Part shown: one piece after another, positions 8,634 to 19,236 of the stretch
How positions within the stretch are numbered: the stretch's first letter is position 1
Layout of the letters: every line of letters starts with the position of its first letter
Source: Paenibacillus_S sp043945595
GTDB lineage: Bacteria > Bacillota > Bacilli > Paenibacillales > NBRC-103111
Assembly: GCF_043945595.1 (NCBI RefSeq)
Contig: NZ_JBIFNP010000001.1
Coordinates: 4,402,001 to 4,466,000, forward strand
Length of the DNA: 64,000 bases
Direction: 5' to 3'
The notes under the pieces: generated by a model
Database searches by the model: none
Told to the model about the DNA's origin: nothing
Seen by the model: the letters and a program-made list of their open reading frames with translations, nothing else
Program-made: the position numbers and the translations under genes

Positions 8634-10478
8634 CTATGGCCCCCAGCCAAACCCGCTCCCCACCGCAATTTCTCTTGCGGCCTCCTGCGGAAAAGCCGAG
8701 GTCTGCTGATCGGGCATGCGCAGCATTATGGCCGTTCCCTTGCCATGCGAGCTCTCCACCGTGACGCCGTACCGTTCCCCGAACACCATACGGGTTCGGT
8801 TGTGCACATTCAGAAGCCCGATACCCCCGTCATGCCCGCTGCGAACCTGCAGGCGCTCCTCAAGACTAAGCAGCGACCGCAGCTCCTGCAAACGCTCCTC
8901 CGTCATGCCGATTCCGTTATCCGTCACGGTAATGCAGAAGTCACCCTCGTCGATAAAGCCGCTGATCCGTATCGTATGATACTCCTCGATCCCGTCGGGG
9001 AACGCATGCTTGAATGCATTTTCCAAGATAGGCTGCAGCGACAGCCGCACCATTTTTTTCAGCAAGTATTCCGGAGGAATGTCTACCTGGACCTCGAATT
9101 CGCGCTCGAACCGGTGATTCATGATCGTCATAAAATGCAGAATGTGCTTCAGCTCGTTGGCTACCGTAATCTCTTCCAGATTCGTCTGTACCGAGTAGCG
9201 CAGCATGTACGCCAGCGACCGGACCATATCTTTGATTTCGTGCGAATCCTGGACGACCGCATAGCAAATAACGGTTTCCAGCGTGTTATACAAGAAATGC
9301 GGGTTGATCTGCAGCTGCAGCGCCTGAAACTCGGCTATCTGCCGCTTCAGCAGATGCTCCTGATTTTTCAGCTCGGCAGCATATACTTGATCCACCAGAT
9401 CGGACAGCCTTGCAACCATCACGTTGTAGCTGCGGATCAGGCGATCCATCTCATCCTTGCCGCCGCTCATGGGAACCTGGGTCCAGTTCCCCTTCTCGGT
9501 CTGCCTCATGCCGCTCTCCAGCAATTGAATCGGGCGGACCAGGGTACGTCCGAACCGGTAGGCGACGATCAGGGCGACAATGAGCGCGGCAATACAGGTA
9601 TAGAGCGTTGTCTGGCGAATATTCGTGACCGGCTCGCGAAGCTCGTCCAAAGGCATGGATGCGACCAGCGTCCACCCGGAATAATCCGACCGCCGGCTGA
9701 AGTGAACCCGCTCCTTGTCATCCTCGGATATAAAAAACCGGTTCGAGTTCTGCTGCAGCTTCGTAAACAACGGCCCGTCCAGCTGCTTGCCGATCTTCGA
9801 AGCGACCGGATGGTATACAATCCGCCCGCGGTCGTTGACGATATAGAAATAGCCGGTTTTGCCGAGCTTGATTCCTTTCCACAAGGAGTTCAGCTCCTCG
9901 ATCTTCAGCTCGATCCCGACAATGCCTTTGAATGCCTTGGATGTCTGACGACCTGAAATTTTGCGGGCTAATGCCAGCTGTCCTGTCGTAAAGCTCCAAT
10001 CCAGAATGGTCAGACTGCCGTCATCCCTCGTCATCTCCTTCAGCTCGTCCAGGCTTTCGGCCAGAACCTCTCCATTAAACCCCAAGCTTCCCGCGTTCAC
10101 GTCATAAATGCTCGTTCCGTTATAGCTAAGCAGGTACATAATACTGATGTCCGGATAGTTAATAAAGGTCGGCTGGAATACTTTCTCCTTAATCTGGCCC
10201 GGCAGCGTAAACATCGTATAGTAGCTTTTGTCGCTTGTTTCCAGAAACTCGCGGACACTGGACGACGACAGGGCGGACAAGGTAGCCCGCTCGTAATTTT
10301 TTAAATAAAGGTCGGTATGATGCATCGCATTGTCGACAATCTGCGTCAGCATTTCCTCGTTCTGACGGTCGAGCTCCCGCGACGACTGCATGTACAAGGT
10401 GACCCCGACAATGGACGCCGACAGCACAATCACAATGGCAAAATAAACGAAAATGCGCAGCGCCAGGCTTGACTTCAT
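8634..10478 (-). CDS. YesM-type sensor histidine kinase
   Basis: Membrane sensor kinase, 614 aa. A first transmembrane segment (residues about 8-30) and a second near 285-310 bracket an extracytoplasmic Cache-like domain with a YIVNDRGRIVYHP-type segment. A HAMP-like linker follows, then the His_kinase domain with phosphoacceptor His394 (QINPHFLYNTLE) and a HATPase with N box (QPILENAFKHAF), TDNGIGM and GGIGLLNVHN boxes. ATG 10478 follows the response regulator stop codon by one base, so the two are cotranscribed. Family members sense extracellular oligosaccharides or binding-protein complexes; the downstream binding lipoprotein is a natural partner, by inference. Confidence 0.92.
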   Translation of the reverse strand: MKSSLALRIFVYFAIVIVLSASIVGVTLYMQSSRELDRQNEEMLTQIVDNAMHHTDLYLKNYERATLSALSSSSVREFLETSDKSYYTMFTLPGQIKEKVFQPTFINYPDISIMYLLSYNGTSIYDVNAGSLGFNGEVLAESLDELKEMTRDDGSLTILDWSFTTGQLALARKISGRQTSKAFKGIVGIELKIEELNSLWKGIKLGKTGYFYIVNDRGRIVYHPVASKIGKQLDGPLFTKLQQNSNRFFISEDDKERVHFSRRSDYSGWTLVASMPLDELREPVTNIRQTTLYTCIAALIVALIVAYRFGRTLVRPIQLLESGMRQTEKGNWTQVPMSGGKDEMDRLIRSYNVMVARLSDLVDQVYAAELKNQEHLLKRQIAEFQALQLQINPHFLYNTLETVICYAVVQDSHEIKDMVRSLAYMLRYSVQTNLEEITVANELKHILHFMTIMNHRFEREFEVQVDIPPEYLLKKMVRLSLQPILENAFKHAFPDGIEEYHTIRISGFIDEGDFCITVTDNGIGMTEERLQELRSLLSLEERLQVRSGHDGGIGLLNVHNRTRMVFGERYGVTVESSHGKGTAIMLRMPDQQTSAFPQEAAREIAVGSGFGWGP

Positions 10479-10479
10479 C

Positions 10480-11514
10480 TTATTTGATTCCCAGCAGCTG
10501 ACGGTATTCGGTTGGCGTAGTTCCCGTCATTTTCTTGAAAATTTTCGAAAAATGAGGATAGTTATGATACCCGATCTCCATGCCGACGTCGACGATTTTG
10601 TAATGAGGCAGCTCCAGCAGACGCTTCGCCAGCTCGATCCGCTTTTTCATGCGGTATTGTACGAACGTTTCGTTCGTCATTTTCTTGAACACATAGCTGA
10701 AATACGTGGGAGCCAGCCCCACCCTCTCCGCCACCGCTTCGAGGCTCAGCTCTTCGGTAATATTGCGGTCGATGAACGATTTGGCTTCCTCAAAAACGTT
10801 CCTCTGGTTCCCCCCGCGCCACTCCGCCAATTGGCGATGCAGCCGGTATACTCCCTCGGATAACAGATCTGCCGCTTCCTCCGGACCGACGGGTTCCTTG
10901 ACGGTATCCGGCTCGGCAAACCGGCACAGCTCCCGGGCATTAAGCTTCCTGACCAGCACCCGCAGGCCGCCCTCCACCGCTTGCTGCAGACGTTCGCCTC
11001 TCAGCATGCCGCACAGCTCTTCTTTCCTCCAGCGTTCGATCAGCGAGGAAACGCCTCCCATATCCATCGCCCACAGCGCGGCTTCCATCTGTACGAGCCA
11101 ATCCTCGTAAGCCGTGATGGACAGAGCGATAGCCGGCTCCGCCGCCATCGGCTGCTGCAGCAAACGGTCGAGAACCGGGTACAGCTCCACCTCCGTGACC
11201 GGCTTCAGCAAATATTCCTTGACCCCATAGGTCAAGCATTTCTGTGCATAAGCAAAATCGCTGTAGCCGGAGATCACCACCGTGCGGATCGCGCTCTTCA
11301 GCGAATCGATATGTCTGCACAGCTCAAGCCCGTCCATCTTGGGCATGCGGATATCCGTCATCACCAGGTCCGGCCTGGACTGATGAATCAGCGAAAGCGC
11401 GGCGGTTCCATTCGGTGCGGCTGCGACCTCCGCATCGGCAGCGTACTGTTTAATCAGCTTGGTCAAGCCGGCCCGGATCATCGGTTCGTCGTCTACGATC
11501 AGTATTTGCTTCAT
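10480..11514 (-). CDS. YesN-type response regulator with AraC DNA-binding domain
   Basis: Response regulator of 344 aa. The receiver domain covers residues 1-125 with acidic pocket VDDEP (9-13), phosphoacceptor Asp54 (MTDIRMPK) and the conserved Lys in LLKPV. A middle linker is followed by an AraC-type double HTH in the last 100 residues. The start MKQILIVDD at 11514 was chosen for AAGGGGAG upstream; the frame is open 24 codons further without a ribosome site. It is the first gene of the pair with the YesM kinase. Likely targets are the adjacent solute-binding gene and possibly the fucosidase operon. Confidence 0.92.
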   Translation of the reverse strand: MKQILIVDDEPMIRAGLTKLIKQYAADAEVAAAPNGTAALSLIHQSRPDLVMTDIRMPKMDGLELCRHIDSLKSAIRTVVISGYSDFAYAQKCLTYGVKEYLLKPVTEVELYPVLDRLLQQPMAAEPAIALSITAYEDWLVQMEAALWAMDMGGVSSLIERWRKEELCGMLRGERLQQAVEGGLRVLVRKLNARELCRFAEPDTVKEPVGPEEAADLLSEGVYRLHRQLAEWRGGNQRNVFEEAKSFIDRNITEELSLEAVAERVGLAPTYFSYVFKKMTNETFVQYRMKKRIELAKRLLELPHYKIVDVGMEIGYHNYPHFSKIFKKMTGTTPTEYRQLLGIK

Positions 11515-11731
11515 CAGGTGTACTCCCCTTTCGAGATCCTTTCCCGCAATAGAGCGCTTACAAGAAGCGAAGCGATTGCATAGCAAGCTTGCTGTGATTG
11601 TGCATTCCTGTTGTGATTGTTATACCAGATCGGCGCGAATCTGCATAGTGGCTGGCTTAAGGTACTATGCTTTTTTTTATGGTTCAAGCTGCCCATTTGC
11701 GTTTTTCGTCTCACGCTTGCAGCAGAAAAAA

Positions 11732-11769
11732 GAACCTTATCCTCCGCTTTGCAGTAGAGGTTAAGGTTC
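11732..11769 (-). terminator. Terminator of the fucosidase/transport operon
   Basis: Thirteen-base arms 11732-11744 and 11757-11769 pair with one mismatch. On the minus strand the hairpin is followed by a run of T (complement of 11724-11731). It lies 45 bp past the GH29 stop codon. The rest of the 300-bp gap to the response regulator holds only that gene's promoter region. Confidence 0.8.
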
Positions 11770-11815
11770 CTTCTCGTGAAAACTGGGATGATTCCATTCC
11801 AATGTCCGGCCGGAT

Positions 11816-13084
11816 TTATTCGCTTAAAGCCTCATCGAACTCCAGCTTCAATACCATGACGCTGCCCGCATATTCATCGGCCGGAAGGTTGCGCACGCGC
11901 AGATACGGCCTTTCCCTCCATGCCCACGGAATCATATCTACGGCGGTCTCCAGCTCTCTCCCGTCGTTCAGCAGCGTGGCTTTGCGCGGAGCCGCATGCA
12001 GGGGCTTCAACACAACCGCACGGCTCTGCGGGTCCTTGTACAGATGAATATACAGCGCGTTCCCCCGCCGGGTCACCAGCACTTCGTCCCTGACCATACG
12101 ATTGGAGGAGCCTTCCATCACGATTTCGTCGCGGAAGATCATATCCGACGCCGGCACCGCATCGCCGAACGATTCCTTGACGCTGTGATACCAGGCGCCG
12201 ATCGTCTTCAGCGCTTCGATATTCTCTACCGCTATCGTCCCGTCCGGCTTCGGGCCGACGTTTAATAAATAGTTGCCGCCCATCGCCATAATCTTATCGA
12301 TGCTCTGCATAATGAACTTGCAGCTGTAATAATCCTCGTCCGCCTTATAGCCCCAGCTTTCGCGTCCCAAGGCCTGGCAGGCCTCCGTCGGCTTCGTAAA
12401 CGAGCCGCCCTCGGGCACATGCCTCTCCGGCGTGCTGTAATCGCCTTTGCCGGGACCGCGGTCGTTGATGAGAATGCCCGGCTGCAGCTCCCGGATCATT
12501 TCATTTAAGCTGGCATCCTGGTGCTCCGCGACATTGACATCCCAGAACAGCTGGTAAATCGGGCCGTACTTCGTGCACAGCTCCGTAAGCTGATTGCGGA
12601 CAAAAGCGTAATATTTGTCGATATCCGGCTCATCTCCCGGACGGGGGCCGAACATTTCATGATGCCTGCCCAGATTCGGATAGTTCGGATGGTGCCAGTC
12701 CGGGCAGGAGTAATACAGGCTTAGCGGGAAGTTTCTCCGGCGGCACGCCTCGGCCAGCATACCGAGAATGTCTTTGCCATAAGCGGAATTCATGACGTTG
12801 TATTCCGTATACTGCGTATCCCACATGCAGAATCCGTCGTGATGCTTGGTCGTGAAGCAGATATACTGCATGCCCGCCTGCTCCGCCATGTCGAGCCATG
12901 CATCCGGGTCGAAGCTGACCGGGTTGAACCGGTGGATCAGCTGCTCGTAATCCTTGCGCTTCATCTCGCCCCGCCACAAGATTTGTTCATGCCACGCGGG
13001 GATGGCATACAATCCCCAGTGGACGAACAGGCCGAACCTTCTTTCGAAAAAAACGTCGCGCGCATCCTTAAACCTTGGAATCAT
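11816..13084 (-). CDS. Alpha-L-fucosidase, GH29
   Basis: Retaining glycoside hydrolase of 422 aa, expected to remove terminal alpha-L-fucose from oligosaccharides. The N-terminal GH29 features are clear: RFGLFVHWGLYA, the TTKHHDGFCMWDT segment, and the LFWDVN strand whose Asp182 matches the family nucleophile. The C-terminal 100 residues form a beta-domain. There is no signal peptide, so it acts in the cytosol after import. It is the last gene of an operon with two permeases and a binding protein, 21 bp behind the latter, which implies uptake of fucosylated oligosaccharides. The acid/base residue is not evident by inspection. Confidence 0.92.
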   Translation of the reverse strand: MIPRFKDARDVFFERRFGLFVHWGLYAIPAWHEQILWRGEMKRKDYEQLIHRFNPVSFDPDAWLDMAEQAGMQYICFTTKHHDGFCMWDTQYTEYNVMNSAYGKDILGMLAEACRRRNFPLSLYYSCPDWHHPNYPNLGRHHEMFGPRPGDEPDIDKYYAFVRNQLTELCTKYGPIYQLFWDVNVAEHQDASLNEMIRELQPGILINDRGPGKGDYSTPERHVPEGGSFTKPTEACQALGRESWGYKADEDYYSCKFIMQSIDKIMAMGGNYLLNVGPKPDGTIAVENIEALKTIGAWYHSVKESFGDAVPASDMIFRDEIVMEGSSNRMVRDEVLVTRRGNALYIHLYKDPQSRAVVLKPLHAAPRKATLLNDGRELETAVDMIPWAWRERPYLRVRNLPADEYAGSVMVLKLEFDEALSE

Positions 13085-13104
13085 AGGGTGGCAAGCTCCA
13101 TTCC

Positions 13105-14791
13105 TTATTTTTTCTTAAAGCTGGCATCGTAAGCGGCCTGATAAATTTCCAAATAACGCTTGAGATTCATATTATCCAGGTTTTTCACATAAGCGTCCCA
13201 GTTCTTGTCGATATCGGAATCCCCGGTAATGAAACGCGCCATCATCTCTTTCACGTGATCCAGAATCGTCTTCTCCAGGTCCGCAATCTCCGAAGCCTGA
13301 TCGGCCGTGAAGAACACCGGCGGCATGACCTTATCGATGTTCATTTGGTAAGGCTCCATCCGCTCCTTCGTCTGGTTATACAGAATGACCTCAAGCGGCT
13401 GCTCCGGATTCTGCGCTTCGCCCAACCGGAAGTCGTTCGAGCGGTAGCTCGGCCCGGTTTGGCCCCAGTTGACGTTCTGAACGCCGCCCCATGGCGTCAG
13501 CTGCTTCCAGATCGCCGGCTTGCCGTTGATGCCGATTTCGCCTTTTTCCGCATAGCGCCATTCTTTGCCTTCTACGCCCGCATACCATCTCAGCGCCGTG
13601 TCCGGGGAATTGAACAGGAAGTCCGCCAAGCGGAACGCCGCTTCCGGATTTTTTGCATTTTTCGTAATAATGTACTGCCCATTGCCCACCACATACGGAT
13701 GATAAGCCGCCGTTTGGAAGCCGTTTGGTCACTTTCAGCGGCGGTACCGCTTCATAGGTCAGCCATCTGCCGCTCGAGGCGCCGAGCGTGGTCAGCGAGC
13801 CCATATTGTGGCCGGAGGAAGCGCCGAGAATAACCGTATCGGGATTCTCGCCCAGCTTTTTCAACTGGTTATTGTCCTGCGTCAGAGCTTGCGGATCGAT
13901 CAGCCCCTCGGCGTACAGCTTATGGATGTATTTGAGCCCTTCTTTCCATTCGGGCTTATTGTATGGCACCGTGACTTTGCCGTTGTCCAGATACAGCTTC
14001 CGGGTGTCATGGTCATAGATAAACGCGTTCATCAGGAACGAATCCAGCATTTGCGTATCGAACAGGTTGCTCGCGGAAGCTTGAATGGAGCCGGAGAGCG
14101 GAATTTCGTCGGCCTTGCCGTTTCCATTCGGATCTCTCGTCTTGAACGCCTTCAGCACCTCATAAAACTCGTCGGTCGTCGTCGGCATCTTCAGGCCGAG
14201 CTTATCAAGCCACGGCTTGTGAATCCACATTCTCTGCTTATACATACAGTGATAGCACTCATTAACCTGCGGCAGCGCATAAATGTTGCCGTCCGGCGCC
14301 GTAATCAGATCCTTATAGATCGGATTTTCCTTAAACATTTTCTGAATTTCCACGCCATACTTGTCGATCAGGGAGTTCAGCGGGAGAAAGACGCCCTGGC
14401 TGCCGTTAATCATCATTTGGGTTGGCGAAACGCCGAAGCCCATAATGACGTCGGGATAATCGCCGCTCGAGAGGACCAGATTCAGCTTCTCCGTTGCCGA
14501 TTTCTCCGGCGCCACCTCCCAGTCGATATGAATGTTCGTTTTCTGCTCCAGCCATTTCGTAAATTCATTCGTCGCGAAATCCTCAACCGAAGCGCTGCCC
14601 TTCATCAGCACCTTGATCGTCGTCTTCTCGCTCGTAATCGGGAACTGGCCCGCCGGACTAACGGCTGCCGCCGAGGACTGGGAAGCATCGTCCTTGCCGC
14701 TGCCTTCCGGATCGTCTGCCCCGCTGCAGCCGCTTAAAGCGGCTCCCATGCCGAGCGTTAATGCGAGCAACCCTATCGAAATTTTTTTCAA
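13105..14791 (-). pseudogene. ABC transporter solute-binding lipoprotein of the fucosidase operon, frameshifted
   Basis: LplA-type binding lipoprotein, about 561 aa when repaired. TTG at 14791 is the likely start: it follows AGGAGGGG by five bases and is followed by KKISIGLLALTLG and lipobox ALSGC. The DPNGNGKADE segment is present. The frame breaks near 13723-13726: dropping one A from an AAA run on the coding strand gives VTN-GFQTAAYHPYVV and rejoins the final 200 residues, ending KRYLEIYQAAYDASFKKK. It is closely similar along its whole length to the binding protein at 6762-8428. Encoded between the permease genes and the fucosidase gene, so it should deliver a fucosylated oligosaccharide. 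Confidence 0.9.
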
Positions 14792-14824
14792 ATGAACCCC
14801 TCCTGAGAGTTTGAGTTGCACCGG

Positions 14825-15720
14825 TTATCCTTTTAAGGATCCGATCATAATCCCTTTGACAAAATATTTTTGGACGAACGGATATACAATCATTAGCGGC
14901 AGCGTTGCGACGATAATCAGGGAGTATTTCAACAGTTCGCGAAGCCCTTCTCGTTTCGCCGCTTCCTGCACATCCACAAGCATGTTCATGTCCACATCGT
15001 TCTGGACGAGAATATCCCGAAGCACCAGCTGCAGCGGAAAAAGCTTCTGGCTCTTCAAATAAATCAGCGCATTGAAGAAGGAGTTCCAGTGACCGACGGC
15101 ATAGAACAAAGTGATGACCGCGATAATCGGGCCGGAAAGCGGCAGCACAATTTTCATCACAAATTGGAAATCGTTACAGCCGTCCAGCTGGGAAGCTTCC
15201 AGCAGCTCGTCGGGAATTGTCGTCTGGAAATACGTACGGGTGATGATCATATTCCAGACCCCCAAGGCGCCCGGCAGCACCATTGACCAAGTGGTGTTCA
15301 GCATCCCCAGATCTTTGACCAGCAGATAGGTCGGAATCAAGCCGCCGGAGAACATCATGGTGAAGACGAACAGAAACATGAACGTATTTTTGCCGAAAAA
15401 ATCTTTCCGCGACAACGGGTACGCCGCCAGAATCGTCATGACTACATTAATGAGTGCCCCACTACGGTGAAGTAAATCGAATTCATGAATCCGCTTACAA
15501 TTAGCTTGTGCTTAAAAACCGCTTCGTACCCCATCAGCGTCGGCTGCACCGGCCACAGCCATACACGGCCCGAGATGACCGCCTCCGAGCTGCTGATCGA
15601 TGCGCTTGTAATATAAATGAGCGGGTACAGAATCGTAATAAGAAATAAGGAGAGAATGACATAGTTGCCTATGGTAAACAGCCGGTCCATTCTCGTTTCT
15701 TTAATTGTCGAGTGCTCCAT
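14825..15720 (-). pseudogene. Carbohydrate ABC transporter permease, LplC/MalG type, frameshifted
   Basis: Inner-membrane permease of about 298 aa when repaired, with six predicted membrane segments and the cytoplasmic EAA loop (ELLEASQLDGCNDFQ) that contacts the ATPase. ATG 15720 follows AAGGAG. The frame is broken at the GGGG run near 15457-15460: with one G fewer it reads YFTVVGALINVVMTILAAYPLS. No ATPase is encoded in the operon, as is usual for lpl-type systems that share MsmX. It lies between the LplB-like permease (21 bp upstream) and the binding protein gene. Confidence 0.9.
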
Positions 15721-15741
15721 GGCGCGCTCCTTCCCGTTCCG

Positions 15742-16710
15742 TTACCATAGGCTGGCCTGCTTCGTCTTTTGAGCGATTTTGTTCACCATCAACAGCAGAA
15801 TCAGATTGATCACCGATTTAAACAAGCCAATGGCGGAGGAATACGAATAATTCATTGCCTGCGACGCTAAACCGACCTTGTACACGTACGTATCGATAAC
15901 CTCGGACGTCCTCAAATTCAGAGGGTTCTGCATCAAGAGCACCTTCTCAAAGCCGACGTCCAGCATATGCCCTGTGTTCATAATCAGCATAATGATGGCG
16001 ATGGGCATAATGCCGGGGATATCGATATGCCACATCCGCTGAAGCTTATTCGCCCCGTCGACGACCGCCGCTTCATGCAGGGAGGGATCGATGCTGGCGA
16101 GAGCCGCCAAATAGATGATACAGGAGAAGCCTACGCTCTGCCATATGCCTGACCAGACGTAAATGGACTTGAACAGCTCCGGCGTTCCCATAAAGCTGAT
16201 CGGCTCAAAGCCCAAGCCTTTAATAATCGTATTGACAATTCCGTTTCTCGGATCCAGCAGCTCCAGAATAATGCCGACCATGACCACCACAGAGATGAAG
16301 TGTGGCGCATAAGTGATCATTTGCACCGATTTTTTGAAAAACTCGTTCTTCACATAATTGAGACTGAGCGCCAAAATAATCGGAAACGGAAAGCCGGCGA
16401 CCAGGCTGTAGACGCTGAGCACGATGGTATTGATCATCAGCCTGCCGAAATCGTACGAATGGAAAAACCGGATAAAATATTTAAACCCGGCCCACTCGCT
16501 GCCCGTGATCCCCTTGGTGACGACAAAATCCTTAAAGGCGATTTGGGCGCCATACATCGGAACGTACTTAAAAATAATAATGTACAGAAGCGGCAGAGCT
16601 ATAAGCACGTAGAGCCGCCATACTTTGCGGATTTTTTTGAGCGGTGACGGACTGCTCACTCTTGCTGCTGCTTTGGATTCGATGCCTGCCGTTTGTTTAA
16701 GCGCTTCCAA
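15742..16710 (-). CDS. Carbohydrate ABC transporter permease, LplB type
   Basis: Six-helix permease of 322 aa, the partner of the LplC-like protein. The long hydrophilic N-terminus is followed by a first membrane segment (VLIALPLLYIIIFKYVPMYG), and the EAA-loop segment DPSLHEAAVVDGANKLQRMWHID is split around residues 205-228. The start codon is TTG at 16710, supported by AAAGGAGGTGA immediately upstream. It is the first gene of the operon permease-permease-binding protein-fucosidase. The 195 bp upstream contain its promoter and separate it from the AraC-type regulator. Confidence 0.92.
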   Translation of the reverse strand: MEALKQTAGIESKAAARVSSPSPLKKIRKVWRLYVLIALPLLYIIIFKYVPMYGAQIAFKDFVVTKGITGSEWAGFKYFIRFFHSYDFGRLMINTIVLSVYSLVAGFPFPIILALSLNYVKNEFFKKSVQMITYAPHFISVVVMVGIILELLDPRNGIVNTIIKGLGFEPISFMGTPELFKSIYVWSGIWQSVGFSCIIYLAALASIDPSLHEAAVVDGANKLQRMWHIDIPGIMPIAIIMLIMNTGHMLDVGFEKVLLMQNPLNLRTSEVIDTYVYKVGLASQAMNYSYSSAIGLFKSVINLILLLMVNKIAQKTKQASLW

Positions 16711-16905
16711 ATGGTCACCTCCTTTAGCTCTGGCTTGGCTATTCCTCAGGAATAACCCTCAACAACCCTGCTTGCCTCCTTTCTTCAAAAGCTTATGCAG
16801 CTAACGATAACCCGGCGGCGATATTCCCGTAAATGTGAAAGCGTGCAGCTTTGTGTGCACGCCTTCAGAAACCGGATGTGCAATTGCGATTCCAATGTGC
16901 AATCA

Positions 16906-19236
16906 TTAAGAATGCGCTTTCAATTTAGCGTTTAAACGGCGGTATTCCGTTGTGCTCACCGCATGGATCCGCTTGAATGCCCGGCAGAACGTATTGGAGG
17001 AGCTGTAGCCGACATGGCTCGCAATCTCGTATACGGCCATATCCGTATGAGCCAGCAGATCCTTGGCCTGCTCCATGCGCAGCTGCTCCAGGTAATCGGA
17101 GAAATTGACCCCTTTCTGCTCCTTAAAAAACTGGGACAGGTATCCCTTGGAAATATTCATCCGCTCCGCGACGGAATCAAGGCACAGCTCATGTTGGCCG
17201 TATTCTTCATGAAGCAGCCCGACGATCCGCTCCAGCAGCTCCTGGTTCTGGCTTTTTTTATGATCATGGACATATTCGCATATTTTCGAATACACAGCCT
17301 CAAGCGCGCGGTAATTTTTCTCCAGTCCTTCCAGAGAGGAAGGATCGCCGGACTGTCTCATCAGCTCCAATACCGTATCCTCCTCAATCCCTACCTGCGG
17401 GAGCAGCTTGATAATCGTGCCCCACATCTCGTTCTTGAACAGCCTCAGCATCGGTACCGTCAGATGCCGTTCCTCAAAATTAACCCGGTACAGCTCTTCC
17501 AGCAGGCCAGATACCGCCCCCTGCTCGCCTGCCTTCGCCAAATTGCCGAGCCGCTGCTCCAAATCGGACGGATAATAATAGCCGCTGCTTTCCTTCGGCA
17601 AATCTTCAAAGCGCATCATGCCGTTCATATTCCGCCAAGCCAAATATTCCAAGGCCCGCTTCGCTTCCTCGTACGAGCGCGAAACATCCAGCAGCCCGTC
17701 GTACATGCCGCCCAGGCCGAACCGTACCGTCATATCGAGCCGGGAGCGGATGACATCCCCCACATCGCCTATCAGCTCGTCGATATAAGCCTGCCGGTGG
17801 TCCGGACTTCCCGCCGCGTTCAACGCAAACACGAGAGCGATCTGATCCTCGGCCACATCGTGCCACCGTACCCTGCGTCCGATCTCGTCGCGCACAATGT
17901 CTTTGACCATCACCCGCTTGATCGCGAGCTTCTCCAGTTCGTCGCGGTCCAGTCCTTTGTCATAGCCTCTTAATTGAATGATCGCGGCCATAAAATAATC
18001 CCCTTGCATATCAATGCCGACATGCTGCATCAATACGGGCATATCATTCTGCGTCACAAATTCGCCCTTGAGCAGCCGCTCCATCAGCGCGGCCTGCAGC
18101 AGCGGCGCCTGCTTCTCCATCTTTTGCTGCAGCTCCTCGTTGTTGTCGAGAAGCCGGGATACCGCGCTGCGGATATAATGGAAGCCGTCAGAGCCGTTAT
18201 AGCCTTCCCCGTTCGTCCGCTCGATGATCGTCTCCATGATGCTTTTCAGCGGACGGCTGTTCCGGTAGGCGAGGAAATAGGAGAGCAGCAGGCCGACTGC
18301 CAAAAAGACGAACGCCATGGCAAACGTCATTTTTTTGATATAAAGCACTTTTTTGAGCACAACATAAGCCGGCTGGGCAACCAGATAAGTCCAACCGTTA
18401 TATTGGGACGTCGTATACGTCACCATCATCTTTTCTCCGCCGATCTCCTGCAGCATGCTTCCGCGCTTGCCCGCCAGGCTGCTTCGGTCGATCCAGTGCA
18501 TCTGTGATCCGGGCGCAGATATCGAGCTGACCACCTCGCCGGCTTCGTTAATGATGTACGCCCAGCCGCCGCCGGACAGATCCAGCCCGCCCAGCAGCTT
18601 CTGAATCTCACGGTTGTCCACCGTAATCGCGATCGCTCCCTGCGGATAGCCCGGATAGCCCAAGGATTGGATATAGGTCAGCAGCGAATAAGGAGTCCCG
18701 TTCACCGTCACGTCCTGTGCCGGCAGCACCCTGCGCTGGTAATCATCCCCGATAAACAAGCTGCGCCAGGCTTGGGAGTCGAGACGATTATATGAAAAGT
18801 AAGACTGAAACTGCGGCAGCAGATAGGTCGAGCTCTCCGCCAGGACCAGCTCGCTGTTCTTGTATACGATAAAATAACTGAAAATAAAATTGTTCGATAA
18901 GCTGAAATTATAAATGCTTTTGCGGGTATCCAGCACCCGGAACGTATTCGCCCCCTCAAAGGGCTTGGTCACCGTGGTCAGCTGCATAATTCTCGTATCG
19001 TTAGCCAGCTGCAGCGCAATGGCCGATACTTCAGCCAGCCTCCGGTCCAGGATGTCTCCGGTCTGCTGAAGCAGATGCAGATTGGCGGTCGTCACTTCCT
19101 TCTCCATTTCTACCAGCGTTTTGTTATAAAAGACATATCCGATGGTAAGCGCCACGAGCAGCAGCAGCATATTCGGCACCAGCAGACGCACAAAAAAGCC
19201 ATGCCCGCTCGTTTTGCCCGGTTTCCTACTCCACAT
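16906..19236 (-). CDS. Membrane-anchored AraC family regulator with extracellular Cache-like sensor
   Basis: One-component regulator of 776 aa that joins a YesM-like sensor to a YesN-like output. A membrane helix near residues 20-40 and another near 295-315 flank an extracytoplasmic region of about 250 residues. A cytoplasmic linker follows, and the AraC-type double HTH occupies the last 100 residues (SVAERMNISKGYLSQFF; IASHVGYSSSNTFCRAFKR). ATG 19236 has a G-rich ribosome site (GGGGGGA); a GTG six codons earlier is possible. It lies directly upstream of the fucoside transporter operon in the same orientation and is its probable activator. Confidence 0.9.
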   Translation of the reverse strand: MWSRKPGKTSGHGFFVRLLVPNMLLLLVALTIGYVFYNKTLVEMEKEVTTANLHLLQQTGDILDRRLAEVSAIALQLANDTRIMQLTTVTKPFEGANTFRVLDTRKSIYNFSLSNNFIFSYFIVYKNSELVLAESSTYLLPQFQSYFSYNRLDSQAWRSLFIGDDYQRRVLPAQDVTVNGTPYSLLTYIQSLGYPGYPQGAIAITVDNREIQKLLGGLDLSGGGWAYIINEAGEVVSSISAPGSQMHWIDRSSLAGKRGSMLQEIGGEKMMVTYTTSQYNGWTYLVAQPAYVVLKKVLYIKKMTFAMAFVFLAVGLLLSYFLAYRNSRPLKSIMETIIERTNGEGYNGSDGFHYIRSAVSRLLDNNEELQQKMEKQAPLLQAALMERLLKGEFVTQNDMPVLMQHVGIDMQGDYFMAAIIQLRGYDKGLDRDELEKLAIKRVMVKDIVRDEIGRRVRWHDVAEDQIALVFALNAAGSPDHRQAYIDELIGDVGDVIRSRLDMTVRFGLGGMYDGLLDVSRSYEEAKRALEYLAWRNMNGMMRFEDLPKESSGYYYPSDLEQRLGNLAKAGEQGAVSGLLEELYRVNFEERHLTVPMLRLFKNEMWGTIIKLLPQVGIEEDTVLELMRQSGDPSSLEGLEKNYRALEAVYSKICEYVHDHKKSQNQELLERIVGLLHEEYGQHELCLDSVAERMNISKGYLSQFFKEQKGVNFSDYLEQLRMEQAKDLLAHTDMAVYEIASHVGYSSSNTFCRAFKRIHAVSTTEYRRLNAKLKAHS

